Assembly (NCBI RefSeq): GCF_001679785.1
Contig: NZ_CP016286.1
Coordinates: 1,736,001 to 1,800,000, forward strand
DNA from: Rhizobium leguminosarum
GTDB lineage: Bacteria; Pseudomonadota; Alphaproteobacteria; Rhizobiales; Rhizobiaceae
Direction: 5' to 3'
DNA length: 64,000 nt
Shown here piece by piece: positions 39,824 to 48,299 of the stretch. Made by a program: the position numbers and the translations under genes. The notes beneath the pieces were generated by a model. The model worked only from the letters and a program-made list of their open reading frames with translations, ran no database searches and had not been told where the DNA came from. Positions within the stretch are counted from its first letter, which is position 1; each line of letters opens with the position of its first letter.

Positions 39824-40435
39824 TTACCACATCGTCTTCGCCGCCCGCCCCGGCCATTCCCGGTCGTAGGTTTCCTGGTCGAAATCGCCGGTTGCGGCCT
39901 TCAGCATCTGCCCGGGCGTCGGCAGCTTCGCCGGATCGACGAAGTGTTCTCCATTCCAGAGCTTGGCCCTCATTACGGCGCGCGCGCATTGGAAATAGAC
40001 CTCGTCAATCGAGATGACGACGACGGTGCGCGGGTGTTTGCCGTCCATCTCGAAGCTCGAAAGCAGCGCCTCATCGTCGGAGACGACGCCGCGGCCGTTG
40101 ATGCGCATCGTCGTGTTCGAGCCGGGGATCAGGAACATCAGCGCCAGCCGCGGATCGCGCACGATGTTGGAGAGCGAATCGACCCGGTTGTTGCCGCGCC
40201 AATCCGGCAGATGCAGCGTCTCGTCGTCGGCGACGCGCACCACGCCGCCGAGATCGCCGCGCGGTGAACAATCGAGCCCTTCCGGCCCGACGGTCGCAAG
40301 CGCCGCAAACGGTGAGATCTCGATCATCTCCCGATAGAGCGGGGTCAATTGCTTCGTCACCTTGGTTACCGAGGCCGGCGAAAGTCCGGCGCCATAGATC
40401 GTATTGAGCTCTTCGATGCTGCTGATGATTTTCAT
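39824..40435 (-). CDS. PPOX-type FMN-binding flavoprotein
   Basis: A 203-residue pyridoxamine-phosphate-oxidase-like protein. The split-barrel core shows FAALATVGPEGLDCSPRGDLGGVVRV, LPDWRGNNRVDSLSNIVRDPRLALMFLIPGSNTTMRINGRG and VYFQCARAVMRAKLW. These match the MSMEG_1061-type FMN-dependent subfamily often annotated as pyridoxamine oxidase-related. True substrate unknown. I start at the ATG at 40435, where the conserved sequence begins; the open frame upstream is antisense to other DNA. It follows the hydrolase gene on the same strand by 37 bases, so it may share its promoter. Confidence 0.85.
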   Translation of the reverse strand: MKIISSIEELNTIYGAGLSPASVTKVTKQLTPLYREMIEISPFAALATVGPEGLDCSPRGDLGGVVRVADDETLHLPDWRGNNRVDSLSNIVRDPRLALMFLIPGSNTTMRINGRGVVSDDEALLSSFEMDGKHPRTVVVISIDEVYFQCARAVMRAKLWNGEHFVDPAKLPTPGQMLKAATGDFDQETYDREWPGRAAKTMW

Positions 40436-40472
40436 GAGGCGTTCCGCCGCGGCTTGATCTTCGCGACGGACG

Positions 40473-41453
40473 CTACAATGCCGCGCGTTTTGCCGGAAGC
40501 TCAAAAAACGGAATGATCTCCGCATCTTTTTTGATGCTTTCGTCGGGTACTTCACCCACGCCCTGATCGCCGCCGAGAAAAGCCGCGATCGCGGCAAGAA
40601 CCGGTGCGGCGCCGATGATGCGCCGGTGGCCGAAGCCGTTCGCCCAGAGAAGCCGAACGCCCTTCCCCGCCGCGCCATAGCGCCTGGCATGGAGAGACGA
40701 CACTTCCTTGTCGTCCTCGGCATGGATGACGAGCACCGGCCGGCCGATGGCGCCCGCCGCCTCGCCGGCGTCGAAATCCTCAAGTCTCCGTCCGGTGACG
40801 CGATGGACCTCGTTCTCCAGCGCCGCTTGCGTCGCAGGGCGAAGGCCGATCATCCGGCCGAAATCGGTAAACAGCCAGCCCATCTCGCTCGGCGCGCCGA
40901 TCAGCACCAGGCGGTCGCCGCCAAAAGGCGCCACGCCAGGCAGGAGGCCTGCCGCTGAGACCATTAGCGCCGCACCGCCGAAGGAATGACCGATCGTCGC
41001 ATCGAATGCGCCAAAGCGCGCCTCGGCCGCCGCGATCGTCTCGACCGCAAGCCCCATATGCAGGAAGCGCCCGCCCGAGCGGCCGTGGCCGGGAAAATCG
41101 AGCGCCACGACCTCCGCGCCTGTCGCCGAAAGCATCGAAACGAGTTCGGCCATATAGGCCGCGCTCGATCCCCAGCCATGCGTCACCAGATAACGCTTGC
41201 GTTTGCCCCTCGCACCGCCGTTCAGCCGATAGGCATGCGCTTGGCGCCCGCCGGCGAGCCGGAGGGTAAAACGTTCGGCATCGGCAAGCCGGACCGCGCC
41301 CGCCACATGCGCCGCTTTCGCCTTTGCTCCCTTCGGCTTTGCCGATGGCGTCCGGCAGAACAAGCGGAACGCCGCTCTGCCTGCCAGATCAGGCGAAACC
41401 GCCTGCAGCAGCGAAAACCCGAGGCGGGTGACGTCAAGCGCAAAGTTTGCCAT
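40473..41453 (-). CDS. Alpha/beta hydrolase
   Basis: A 326-residue alpha/beta hydrolase. It has the oxyanion HGWGSS, DFPGHGRSGG, nucleophile elbow IGHSFGGAA, acid Asp in HAEDDKEV and catalytic His in NGFGHRR. No signal peptide. Substrate unknown. It diverges from a MarR-type regulator across 47 bases that contain an inverted repeat, so that regulator very likely controls it, together with the PPOX gene behind it. Confidence 0.88.
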   Translation of the reverse strand: MANFALDVTRLGFSLLQAVSPDLAGRAAFRLFCRTPSAKPKGAKAKAAHVAGAVRLADAERFTLRLAGGRQAHAYRLNGGARGKRKRYLVTHGWGSSAAYMAELVSMLSATGAEVVALDFPGHGRSGGRFLHMGLAVETIAAAEARFGAFDATIGHSFGGAALMVSAAGLLPGVAPFGGDRLVLIGAPSEMGWLFTDFGRMIGLRPATQAALENEVHRVTGRRLEDFDAGEAAGAIGRPVLVIHAEDDKEVSSLHARRYGAAGKGVRLLWANGFGHRRIIGAAPVLAAIAAFLGGDQGVGEVPDESIKKDAEIIPFFELPAKRAAL

Positions 41454-41471
41454 AGTGGGATTCCAAAAGAC

Positions 41472-41487
41472 TGTTCAACACTGAACA
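41472..41487. promoter_or_regulatory. Inverted repeat, probable MarR operator
   Basis: TGTTCAACACTGAACA (arms TGTTCA and TGAACA) sits in the 47-base divergent spacer; a further TGAACA half-site overlaps the marR start. Position and symmetry fit a MarR dimer site acting on both genes. Confidence 0.65.
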
Positions 41488-41500
41488 ATAAAGTACAACG

Positions 41501-41968
41501 ATGAACAAAAATCAATCCCTTCCCTGGGATCATCCGCGTTTTCGCAGCTGGATCGCGGTGGCTCGCGCCTGCCAGCTGATGCAACAATCTCTTGCCCGCT
41601 CGCTTGCCGATCTCGACATCAAGCCGCCGCACCTCGATATCCTGGTCAATCTCTATCGTTTCGAAGGCATCTCGCAGCAGGAGCTGGCGCGCAAACTGCT
41701 GGTCGGCCGCTCCAATATGAGCATGCTCTTGCCGCAGATGGAGAAGCGCGGCCTGATCCTTCGCCGCGATGACGAGCGCGACAAGCGCGTGCTGCGCCTC
41801 TATTTGACGCCAGCGGGTCGAAAGCTGAGTGAGGAAGCCATGGCCATCCAGACCGGCCTCATCGACCGCGTGCTGTCGAACGAGCCAATAACGCAATGCA
41901 TGGCGACCGCCGATTCGATGGAGCGCATCATCACTGTGCTGCTGAAAGATCAGCGCGACGAGGACTGA
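41501..41968 (+). CDS. MarR family transcriptional regulator
   Basis: A 155-residue winged-helix repressor. The DNA-binding part is about residues 45-110: HLDILVNLYRFEGISQQELARKLLVGRSNMSMLLPQMEKRGLILRR, with the wing DERDKRVLRLYLT. Flanking helices form the dimer. Divergent from the hydrolase gene with an inverted repeat between, which suggests autoregulation plus control of the hydrolase/PPOX pair. The stop is three bases from that of ltrA on the other strand. Confidence 0.9.
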   Translation: MNKNQSLPWDHPRFRSWIAVARACQLMQQSLARSLADLDIKPPHLDILVNLYRFEGISQQELARKLLVGRSNMSMLLPQMEKRGLILRRDDERDKRVLRLYLTPAGRKLSEEAMAIQTGLIDRVLSNEPITQCMATADSMERIITVLLKDQRDED

Positions 41969-41971
41969 TGT

Positions 41972-43162
41972 TCAATGCAGCGTCGGAGCTGCCTGCGTAC
42001 CGGTCAGCGAGCGGTATTCCCAGGCGGCGACGACGATCAGCACCAGCGTCGCCAGAATGCCCATCAGATACACCTCGATGAATGGCGCGGCAAAGGCAAG
42101 CAGGATCAGCAGCACGAGACCTGCGAGATGCGAGAGCGGCATCCGCCCGCTGGTCGCGCCCTTGAACCAGAGGTTGCCGATCAGGAACAGGCCGGAACCG
42201 CCGAGCACCGCGGCGGCGATGCCGAGATCTCCGGTTTCGTGCGGATGCGAGAACATGAATTCAACCGCCACCGCATGGACGATGATGCCGGCAAGAATTG
42301 GGATATGCCCATAGGTGAAGGCCTGCCGCGCCAAGCGGCCCGGTGTCTCTGAATGCTCGATGCGGTGGGCGGCACGCCCGTGTCCAAATCGGAAATAGAG
42401 CCACCACATGGCGACCGTTCCGACGAAGGCGGTGACGAAGACGACGCCGGTCAGCCCCGAGAACGGCAGCTCCGAAAAGGTGCGGCCGGAAACGAGGATT
42501 GCTTCGCCGAGGCAGATGATGACGAAGAGCGCGCAGCGCTCGGCCATATGCGCGCCGGAAACGTCCCAGTCCCGCGCCGTCGAGCGGCCGAGCCCCGGCA
42601 CGGCAAAGCCCGCGGCCGGCCCGGCATATTCGATCGTCAACGCAATCGCCCAGGCGATCAGCCGGGCTTCATGCTCGAGCAGCCCGCCGGCGATCCAGAG
42701 GACCCCCGATACCGCGAGCCAGGTTGTGATGCGGATGAAATTCAGCGTATTGGCGCGGTCGACGCGCGTCATCGCATAGGTCGCAAACAGCGAGCGCCCG
42801 ACCTGCATCGCCACATAGGCGCCGGCAAACAGCAGTCCCTTGTCGCCGAAAGCCTCGGGGATCGAGGCAGACAGCAGCAGGCCGAGCATCATCAGCGCCA
42901 CCAGCATCCCGCGCACCGGCATCTTGTCCGGATCGAGCCAGTTCGTCACCCAGGCGGTGAAAATCCACACCCACCAGACGGCGAAGGTCATCAGCGCCGC
43001 TTCGGCGGCACCGAGCGGCGTGTAGTGGGCAGCGAGCGCATGCGAAAGCTGCGAGATCGAAAAGACGAAGACCAGATCGAAAAACAGTTCGAGGAAGGTC
43101 ACCTTGTTGCCGCTGGCGCTGCCCTTGGCGCGCAGCCAATTCTTTCCGTTCGTCTTCGCCAT
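41972..43162 (-). CDS. Low temperature requirement protein A (LtrA) family membrane protein
   Basis: A 396-residue polytopic protein with about ten hydrophobic helices. The start KVTFLELFFDLVFVFSISQLSHAL is the LtrA family hallmark, and AERCALFVIICLGEAILVSG is another conserved block. The family was named from a Listeria cold-growth mutant, but its biochemical role is unknown. Convergent with marR. Confidence 0.9.
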   Translation of the reverse strand: MAKTNGKNWLRAKGSASGNKVTFLELFFDLVFVFSISQLSHALAAHYTPLGAAEAALMTFAVWWVWIFTAWVTNWLDPDKMPVRGMLVALMMLGLLLSASIPEAFGDKGLLFAGAYVAMQVGRSLFATYAMTRVDRANTLNFIRITTWLAVSGVLWIAGGLLEHEARLIAWAIALTIEYAGPAAGFAVPGLGRSTARDWDVSGAHMAERCALFVIICLGEAILVSGRTFSELPFSGLTGVVFVTAFVGTVAMWWLYFRFGHGRAAHRIEHSETPGRLARQAFTYGHIPILAGIIVHAVAVEFMFSHPHETGDLGIAAAVLGGSGLFLIGNLWFKGATSGRMPLSHLAGLVLLILLAFAAPFIEVYLMGILATLVLIVVAAWEYRSLTGTQAAPTLH

Positions 43163-43223
43163 ATGGCCCCCGATGGCTGAAATTATGCGTGGCTTGAAAG
43201 TGATAGCGATACTCTGATGGCCG

Positions 43224-43601
43224 TCAGCGCGGCTTCTCCGCCGTGTCGCGGTTCATGCCCTTTTCACTCAGCTCGTCCTCATAGGCGGAAAACAGCTCAG
43301 CGCCCCGTTCGCCGAGCTCGCGCAAATAAGTCCACGTGTAGATGCCGGTATCGTGCATGTCGTCGAAGCCGATCCGGACCGCGTAATTGCCGGTCGGCAT
43401 CATGGAGATGATCGCGACATTACGTTTGCCCGGCACCGTCACCTTCTGCCCCGGCCCATGGCCCTGCACCTCGGCGGAGGGCGACAGCACGCGCAAGAGT
43501 TCGGCCGACAGGTCGAAACTCTGGCCGTCGTTAAAGGTCACCACCAGCCGCTGCCTATCTTTCGAGACGCGAAGTTCGATCGGCCAGATATCGCTCATCA
43601 T
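43224..43601 (-). CDS. DUF971 / GBBH-like N-terminal domain protein
   Basis: A 125-residue protein with the DUF971 fold: ELRVSKDRQRLVVTFNDGQSFDLSAELLRVLSPSAEVQG, then RNVAIISMMPTGNYAVRIGFDDMHDTGIYTWTYLREL. The domain is found at the N-terminus of gamma-butyrobetaine hydroxylase and alone next to iron-sulfur or molybdenum cofactor genes. It diverges from moaA, which fits the latter setting. AGAGG precedes tandem ATGs; I use the first. Confidence 0.85.
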   Translation of the reverse strand: MMSDIWPIELRVSKDRQRLVVTFNDGQSFDLSAELLRVLSPSAEVQGHGPGQKVTVPGKRNVAIISMMPTGNYAVRIGFDDMHDTGIYTWTYLRELGERGAELFSAYEDELSEKGMNRDTAEKPR

Positions 43602-43734
43602 TTTGTCCTCTTCTCATGCGAGGAGTAGGCGCTGATCTTTTTCAGCGCAAGCTGAAATTGGCATGCTCGCGCGGGCTGTTTCCCTTGACGCGACAATAGC
43701 ATATGCCCACATTGATGAGAGTACGGAGATACAG

Positions 43735-44781
43735 GTGAACACCAGAGTCGGAACGATAGGCAATGCATCGCCGCTGGTGGCGGGTGCACACCCGATGATC
43801 GACCCCTTCGGGCGGGCGGTCACCTATCTCCGCGTCTCCGTCACCGACCGCTGCGATTTCCGCTGCACCTATTGCATGGCGGAGAATATGACCTTCCTGC
43901 CCAAGAAGGATCTTTTGACGCTGGAAGAGCTCGACCGGCTCTGTTCCGCCTTCATCGCCAAGGGCGTCAGCAAGATCAGGCTGACCGGCGGCGAACCCTT
44001 GGTGCGCAAGAACATCATGTATCTGGTGCGCCAGCTCGGCCAGAAGATCGGCTCCGGCCTCGACGAATTGACGCTGACCACCAACGGCTCGCAGCTTTCC
44101 CGCCATGCCGAGGAGCTCTATGATTGCGGTGTGCGCCGGATCAACGTCTCGCTGGATACGCTCGACCCCGACAAGTTCCGCAAGATCACCCGCTGGGGTG
44201 ATTTCGCCAAGGTCATGGAAGGCATCGACGCGGGTCAGAAAGCCGGGCTGAAGATCAAGCTCAATGCCGTGGCGCTGAAGGATTTCAACGATGCCGAGAT
44301 GCCGGAGCTGCTGCGCTTCGCCCATGGCCGCGGCATGGATCTCACCGTCATCGAAACCATGCCGATGGGCGAGATCGAAGAAGACCGCACCGACCAGTAT
44401 CTGCCGCTTTCAAAGCTGCGCGCCGATCTCGAAGGGCAGTTCACCCTTGCGGACATCGATTACCAGACCGGCGGCCCGGCGCGTTACGTCAGGGTCGAAG
44501 AAACCGGCGGCCGCCTTGGCTTCATCACCCCGATGACCCATAATTTCTGCGAAAGCTGCAACCGCGTCCGCCTCACCTGCACCGGCACGCTCTACATGTG
44601 CCTCGGCCAGAACGACGCCGCCGATCTCCGCGCCGCACTCCGCGCCACCGAAGACGACGCCCTCCTCCGCACTGCCATCGACGAAGCCATCACCCGCAAA
44701 CCCAAAGGCCACGACTTCATCATCGACCGCACGCATAACCGCCCCGCGGTCGCGCGGCATATGAGTGTCACTGGGGGGTGA
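43735..44781 (+). CDS. moaA: GTP 3',8-cyclase MoaA
   Basis: Radical SAM enzyme that starts molybdenum cofactor synthesis from GTP. The N-terminal cluster motif CDFRCTYC is at residues 40-47. The second cluster binds cysteines in [20 protein letters not shown]. The protein ends in Gly-Gly, as needed for the MoaA arginine-finger tail. I start at the GTG at 43735 (348 residues), because GGAG lies six bases upstream; the frame extends to 43663 without a good signal. No Moco riboswitch is visible upstream. Confidence 0.95.
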   Translation: MNTRVGTIGNASPLVAGAHPMIDPFGRAVTYLRVSVTDRCDFRCTYCMAENMTFLPKKDLLTLEELDRLCSAFIAKGVSKIRLTGGEPLVRKNIMYLVRQLGQKIGSGLDELTLTTNGSQLSRHAEELYDCGVRRINVSLDTLDPDKFRKITRWGDFAKVMEGIDAGQKAGLKIKLNAVALKDFNDAEMPELLRFAHGRGMDLTVIETMPMGEIEEDRTDQYLPLSKLRADLEGQFTLADIDYQTGGPARYVRVEETGGRLGFITPMTHNFCESCNRVRLTCTGTLYMCLGQNDAADLRAALRATEDDALLRTAIDEAITRKPKGHDFIIDRTHNRPAVARHMSVTGG

Positions 44782-44879
44782 GATGCGGTCCCGCAAAGCG
44801 GGAGCAATCGATCCAGTGAATCGATTGCAGCTTCGAACGCCCTGAGCCATGCGAAGGGCCGGGATACGGTGCGGCAGAC

Positions 44880-44937
44880 TCCCTCCTCTCTTCTCCCCAG
44901 TGGGGAGAAGATGCCCTTCAGGGCAAATGAGGGGGTG
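44880..44937. repeat. CTTCTCCCC-type repeat left of the IS element
   Basis: TTCTCCCCagTGGGGAGAA followed by GATGCCCTTCAGGGCAAATGAGGGGG, the right-end arm of the repeat seen whole at 31223-31388. Confidence 0.75.
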
Positions 44938-45019
44938 AGCGACGACAGGAGCGAATGCGCTGAGCGCAAGCGAAGAGCAATCAACGCTGTGCCGAGTGGC
45001 CCCCTTGCATGTTCAAACT

Positions 45020-45132
45020 GCATCCATTGATGATGGGTGCGACCTCTGGGGGATGGCCATCCCCCAGAGGTCGGACGGGCGGGACCGTAACCCCCTTGGC
45101 TTGAACCGGGGATGAGCCTGGTCCGCCCGTCC
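45020..45132 (+). ncRNA. Structured RNA upstream of the IS110 transposase, possible bridge RNA
   Basis: Three hairpins in a row. GCATCCAT/ATGGGTGC at 45020-45040. A perfect 32-bp palindrome with arm GACCTCTGGGGGATGG at 45041-45072. A 13-bp stem (GGACGGGCGG... with ...CCGCCCGTCC, one bulged G) at 45073-45132 enclosing a 33-base internal loop. IS110-group elements encode their bridge RNA at this position; the open loop would carry the guide strands. Confidence 0.5.
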
Positions 45133-45173
45133 TTCGCGTTTGTCCTGAACAGATAGTGGGGAGCAGGTCCCGT

Positions 45174-46160
45174 ATGCAAGGCAAGGTATCGTCCGAACGC
45201 ACCGCGATAGCGACAGTTTATGTCGGTATCGATGTCTGTAAAGAGTGGCTGGACATTCATCTGCATCCTCTCGGCCGGAGTTTTCGGGTGGCCAACGACA
45301 CGGCCGGCCTGCGCCGCCTCAAGCGGGAGCTCGATGCGCTTGACCAGATGCCGCGCTCGACGCTGCATATCGTCATGGAAGCGACCGGCAAGTGGCATCG
45401 CGCCGTTCAGCGTTCTCTGCATGCCGATGGCTTTTACGTGTCGGTCGTCGATCCGCTGCGCGCCCGGCTGTTTGCCAAAGCCTGCGGCTTTCTCGCCAAG
45501 ACCGATCGGCTCGATGCGCGGCTTTTGGCCATCATGGGAGAAGCCCTCAAGCCCGCACAGACCCCACCGCAGGACCAAGCCCTGGAAGCCCTGCAGGAAC
45601 TGGTCAATGCCCGATCTGCGGCCAACGGTGAACGCACCGCCCTGTCCAACCGGATGAAGACGGCCGTGACCGCCTTCCTGCGCAAGGAACTGACGCGCCG
45701 GCTTGCCGCGCTCGACACCCATATCGCAAGACTGGATGCCGAAATCCAGCGGAGCATCGGCGCCGAGCCCGAGATGCGCCGCCGCCTCGACATCCTCATC
45801 TCCATTCCCGGCATCGGAGCCGTCACCGCCGCAAGCCTGATCGCTGGCCTTTGCGAACTTGGCGCCTGCTCCGGCAAGCAGGCCGCCATGCTGGCTGGCC
45901 TTGCGCCGCTCGCCTGCGAAAGCGGCGAGCGGGCCGGACATCGCGCCATCAGGGGCGGACGCCCCGCACCCAGGAACGCCATCTACATGGCCGCCCTGTC
46001 CGCCTCCCGTCACAACCCGGACCTCGCGCACTTCGCCGAAAGACTGAAGAAGGCCGGAAAACCCAATAAGGTCGTCCTCGTCGCCGTCATGCGAAAGCTC
46101 ATCGTGCTCGCAAATACCCTCATCACCAAAAACCGCATCTGGACACCAAATCCACCTTGA
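45174..46160 (+). CDS. IS110-family transposase
   Basis: A 328-residue DEDD/serine recombinase, apparently intact. The N-terminal RuvC-like domain shows YVGIDVCKEWLDIHL (Asp), VMEATGKWHRA (Glu) and AKTDRLDARLLA (Asp pair). A coiled middle part leads to the C-terminal Transposase_20 domain: LISIPGIGAVTAASLIAGL, SGKQAAMLAGLAPLACESGERAGHRAIRGG with the candidate catalytic Ser, and NAIYMAALSASRHNP. The ATG at 45174 follows GGGGAGCAGG; a GTG at 45156 overlaps that site and is less likely. Confidence 0.92.
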   Translation: MQGKVSSERTAIATVYVGIDVCKEWLDIHLHPLGRSFRVANDTAGLRRLKRELDALDQMPRSTLHIVMEATGKWHRAVQRSLHADGFYVSVVDPLRARLFAKACGFLAKTDRLDARLLAIMGEALKPAQTPPQDQALEALQELVNARSAANGERTALSNRMKTAVTAFLRKELTRRLAALDTHIARLDAEIQRSIGAEPEMRRRLDILISIPGIGAVTAASLIAGLCELGACSGKQAAMLAGLAPLACESGERAGHRAIRGGRPAPRNAIYMAALSASRHNPDLAHFAERLKKAGKPNKVVLVAVMRKLIVLANTLITKNRIWTPNPP

Positions 46161-46180
46161 CACCAAACACAGATGCTCAA

Positions 46181-46222
46181 CCGACCCTTCGGGCCACCTT
46201 CTCCCCGCTGGGGAGAAGAGGG
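46181..46222. repeat. CTTCTCCCC-type repeat right of the IS element
   Basis: CCGACCCTTCGGGCCACC and TTCTCCCCgcTGGGGAGAAG, the left-end arm of the 31223-31388 repeat, starting about 20 bases after the transposase stop. Confidence 0.75.
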
Positions 46223-46257
46223 AGCACGCCGCGCCCTTCATCGACAACCCCACCCCA

Positions 46258-47043
46258 TCACCCAGGCTTACGCGCACAAATCGCAAACCGGTCCTGCACC
46301 ATGCGCTCCAGCCCACACAGGAACGGCATCTTGCGCGCCTGCGCCCAATGGATATCGGCGAGTTTGCGGTCGACGACAATATCCGTAAAGCCGGCTTGGC
46401 GCAGAAGGTCGACGACTGCTTCGGCCGGCATCTGGCTGGAGAAATGCACACGTGAGCGGATCTTCTGGTGCCGCGCCATCATCTCCGGCGACATGTGGCT
46501 CGCCGGCGGTTTGCCGGTCACCTTTGTCCACAGCTTCTGCAGGCCCTTGACCCAAGTTTCCTTGCCCATATTGCCGTCGAGGATCAGCACCTTGCCGCCC
46601 GGCTTCAATACCGAGAACCATTCCTTAAAGGCCGAAGCCGGATCGACCAGCGTCCAGACGAGATGGCGGTTGGTGATGACGTCGTAGCTGTCCTTGGGCT
46701 CCATGGTGTTTTCGGCGTCGCCGGAAACGAAACGAATATCGGTGCCGCGCTTCTTCGCCTTGGCGCGCGCCTGCGCCAGCATCGCATCCGACCAGTCCAA
46801 CCCGGTCACCTTGAAGCCGACATCGTTCATCAGATGCGAAATCACGGCGGTGCCGCAAGCAAGATCGAGGGCTGCGCGCCCTTCGCCCTCGCCGAGATGT
46901 TTTTTGATCAGCCGCTGCCAGCCCTTCCGCTCCGCTTCCGAAAAGATTTCATGGCCGACGCTTTGGTCGAAGGTCGCCGCCCGTTCCGACCAGAAGTCGC
47001 GGATTTCGTCACGGATGGAGTAATTGGTATTCATGGAATTCAT
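46258..47043 (-). CDS. SAM-dependent methyltransferase, class I
   Basis: A 261-residue methyltransferase. Motif I is ALDLACGTAVISHLM, then GLDWSDAMLAQARAKAKKRG, the acidic VSGDAENTMEP, and post-motif VLKPGGKVLILDGN. The C-terminal part is family-specific and not informative. The ATG at 47043 has GGGG just upstream. It diverges from an iron-type ABC operon, with a RirA-box match between, so it may act in siderophore or iron-related metabolism. Substrate unknown. Confidence 0.85.
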   Translation of the reverse strand: MNSMNTNYSIRDEIRDFWSERAATFDQSVGHEIFSEAERKGWQRLIKKHLGEGEGRAALDLACGTAVISHLMNDVGFKVTGLDWSDAMLAQARAKAKKRGTDIRFVSGDAENTMEPKDSYDVITNRHLVWTLVDPASAFKEWFSVLKPGGKVLILDGNMGKETWVKGLQKLWTKVTGKPPASHMSPEMMARHQKIRSRVHFSSQMPAEAVVDLLRQAGFTDIVVDRKLADIHWAQARKMPFLCGLERMVQDRFAICARKPG

Positions 47044-47093
47044 CGCAGCCCCCGGCACGGCATCAGTTTGGAAACGCTCTAAAACATATAACT

Positions 47094-47108
47094 TGATTCA
47101 CAAAGTCA
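47094..47108. promoter_or_regulatory. Iron-responsive (IRO/RirA) box match
   Basis: TGATTCACAAAGTCA fits the rhizobial IRO pattern TGA-N9-TCA exactly. It lies in the divergent spacer, 48 bases before the substrate-binding protein ATG and 50 bases from the methyltransferase ATG. RirA would repress under iron-replete conditions. Confidence 0.6.
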
Positions 47109-47156
47109 TATTTCCTATGCCTGCGGACATTATTCAGACCTCGGGGGAATTTCCAG

Positions 47157-48293
47157 ATGAATTTCGTAAAAACGCTCGCAGCCTCAGCATTCGCCGTTGC
47201 GGGCCTGATGCCGCTTTCGGCGCTTGCGCAATCCTTTACCATCAAGGATGTGGCCGGTCGTGAAGTGAGCTTCGACAAGCCGGTCGAGCGAGTGATCCTT
47301 GGGGAAGGCCGCATGCTCTACGCCGTCGCGCCGATCGAGAAGGACGATCCCTTCGCCAAGATCGTCGGCTGGCGCAACGATCTCTGGACCACTGACAAGG
47401 ACGGCTTCAACGCCTATGTCGAGAAGTTTCCGAAGGGCAAGGACTTGCCCTTCCTCGGCAATCTGACCGATGGCACGCTGCAGACCGAAACAGTCGTCAA
47501 GCTTCATCCCGATGTGCTGCTGCTGCCGATCGGCAACAAGGCGGCCGCCGACGAGGTGAAGCTCGAAGACATGCTGAACGGCATCGGTGTGAAGATCGTC
47601 TATATCGATTTCCGCGAGCATATCCTCGCCAACACCGAACCGAGCTTGAAGATCCTCGGCCAGATCTTCGGCCATGAAGACCGCGCCGAAGCCGTCGCCA
47701 GCTTCTGGAAAGAGCAGATGGCCCGCGTGACCGACAAGCTGAAGGCCGCCAATCCGCCGAAGCCGAATGTCTTCATGTACCGCGCCGCAGGCCTGGTCGA
47801 ATGCTGCGGCACCTTCGGTCCCGATAATTTCGGCCTGATGGTCGATTGGGCCGGCGGGCACAATCTCGGCTCCGATTTCCTGCCGGGCTATACCGGTTCG
47901 ATCAATGCCGAGCAGGTCGTCGCCTCCAATCCTGATGTCATTGTCGTCACCGGCTCCAACTGGAGCCAGACCAAGAATGCCAAGGACTTTGTGAATGTCG
48001 GCCCGAATGCCGCAGCCACCTTCGACGACAGCCGCAAGGCGCTGAACACGCTGATGGAAAACCCTGCCTTTACCGGCTCCAGAGCGGTTGCCGGCGGCAA
48101 TGTCCATGCGATCTGGCACCAGTTCTATACCAGCCCCTACCAGTTCGTCGCCGTCCAGCAGCTGGCCAAGTGGTTCCATCCGAACCTCTTTGCCGATCTC
48201 GATCCGGATGCCACCTTCAAGGAATTCCACGAAAAATTCCTGCCGGTTGCCTATCAGCCGGGTTACTGGGTCGACGCCAAGGCGGGTCAGTAA
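47157..48293 (+). CDS. Iron/siderophore-type ABC transporter substrate-binding protein
   Basis: A 378-residue periplasmic protein with a signal peptide (MNFVKTLAASAFAVAGLMPL, cut after ALAQ near residue 25). It has the FecB/BtuF-type bi-lobed fold: FTIKDVAGREVSFDKPVERVIL at the start, KLHPDVLLLPIG, VVASNPDVIVVTGSNW, and helical link. Other visible parts are FMYRAAGLVECCGTFGPDNFG. It heads a three-gene operon with permease and ATPase. Ligand (ferric siderophore, heme or similar) is inferred from family and from the IRO box upstream. Confidence 0.85.
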   Translation: MNFVKTLAASAFAVAGLMPLSALAQSFTIKDVAGREVSFDKPVERVILGEGRMLYAVAPIEKDDPFAKIVGWRNDLWTTDKDGFNAYVEKFPKGKDLPFLGNLTDGTLQTETVVKLHPDVLLLPIGNKAAADEVKLEDMLNGIGVKIVYIDFREHILANTEPSLKILGQIFGHEDRAEAVASFWKEQMARVTDKLKAANPPKPNVFMYRAAGLVECCGTFGPDNFGLMVDWAGGHNLGSDFLPGYTGSINAEQVVASNPDVIVVTGSNWSQTKNAKDFVNVGPNAAATFDDSRKALNTLMENPAFTGSRAVAGGNVHAIWHQFYTSPYQFVAVQQLAKWFHPNLFADLDPDATFKEFHEKFLPVAYQPGYWVDAKAGQ

Positions 48294-48299
48294 TCCGAA

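Larger units (their letters stand above)
44960..46180 (+). mobile_element. IS110-family insertion sequence (ends approximate)
   Basis: A single transposase gene with about 200 bp of structured non-coding DNA upstream and about 20 bp downstream, lying between two CTTCTCCCC-type palindromic repeats. There are no terminal inverted repeats or target duplication, as expected for IS110 elements. The long structured leader on the 5' side fits the IS110 group rather than the IS1111 group. Exact ends need comparison with an empty site. Confidence 0.8.

Noticed and set aside
43620..43735. Molybdenum-cofactor riboswitch upstream of moaA
   Set aside because: The spacer is too short and none of the conserved Moco element sequences is present.
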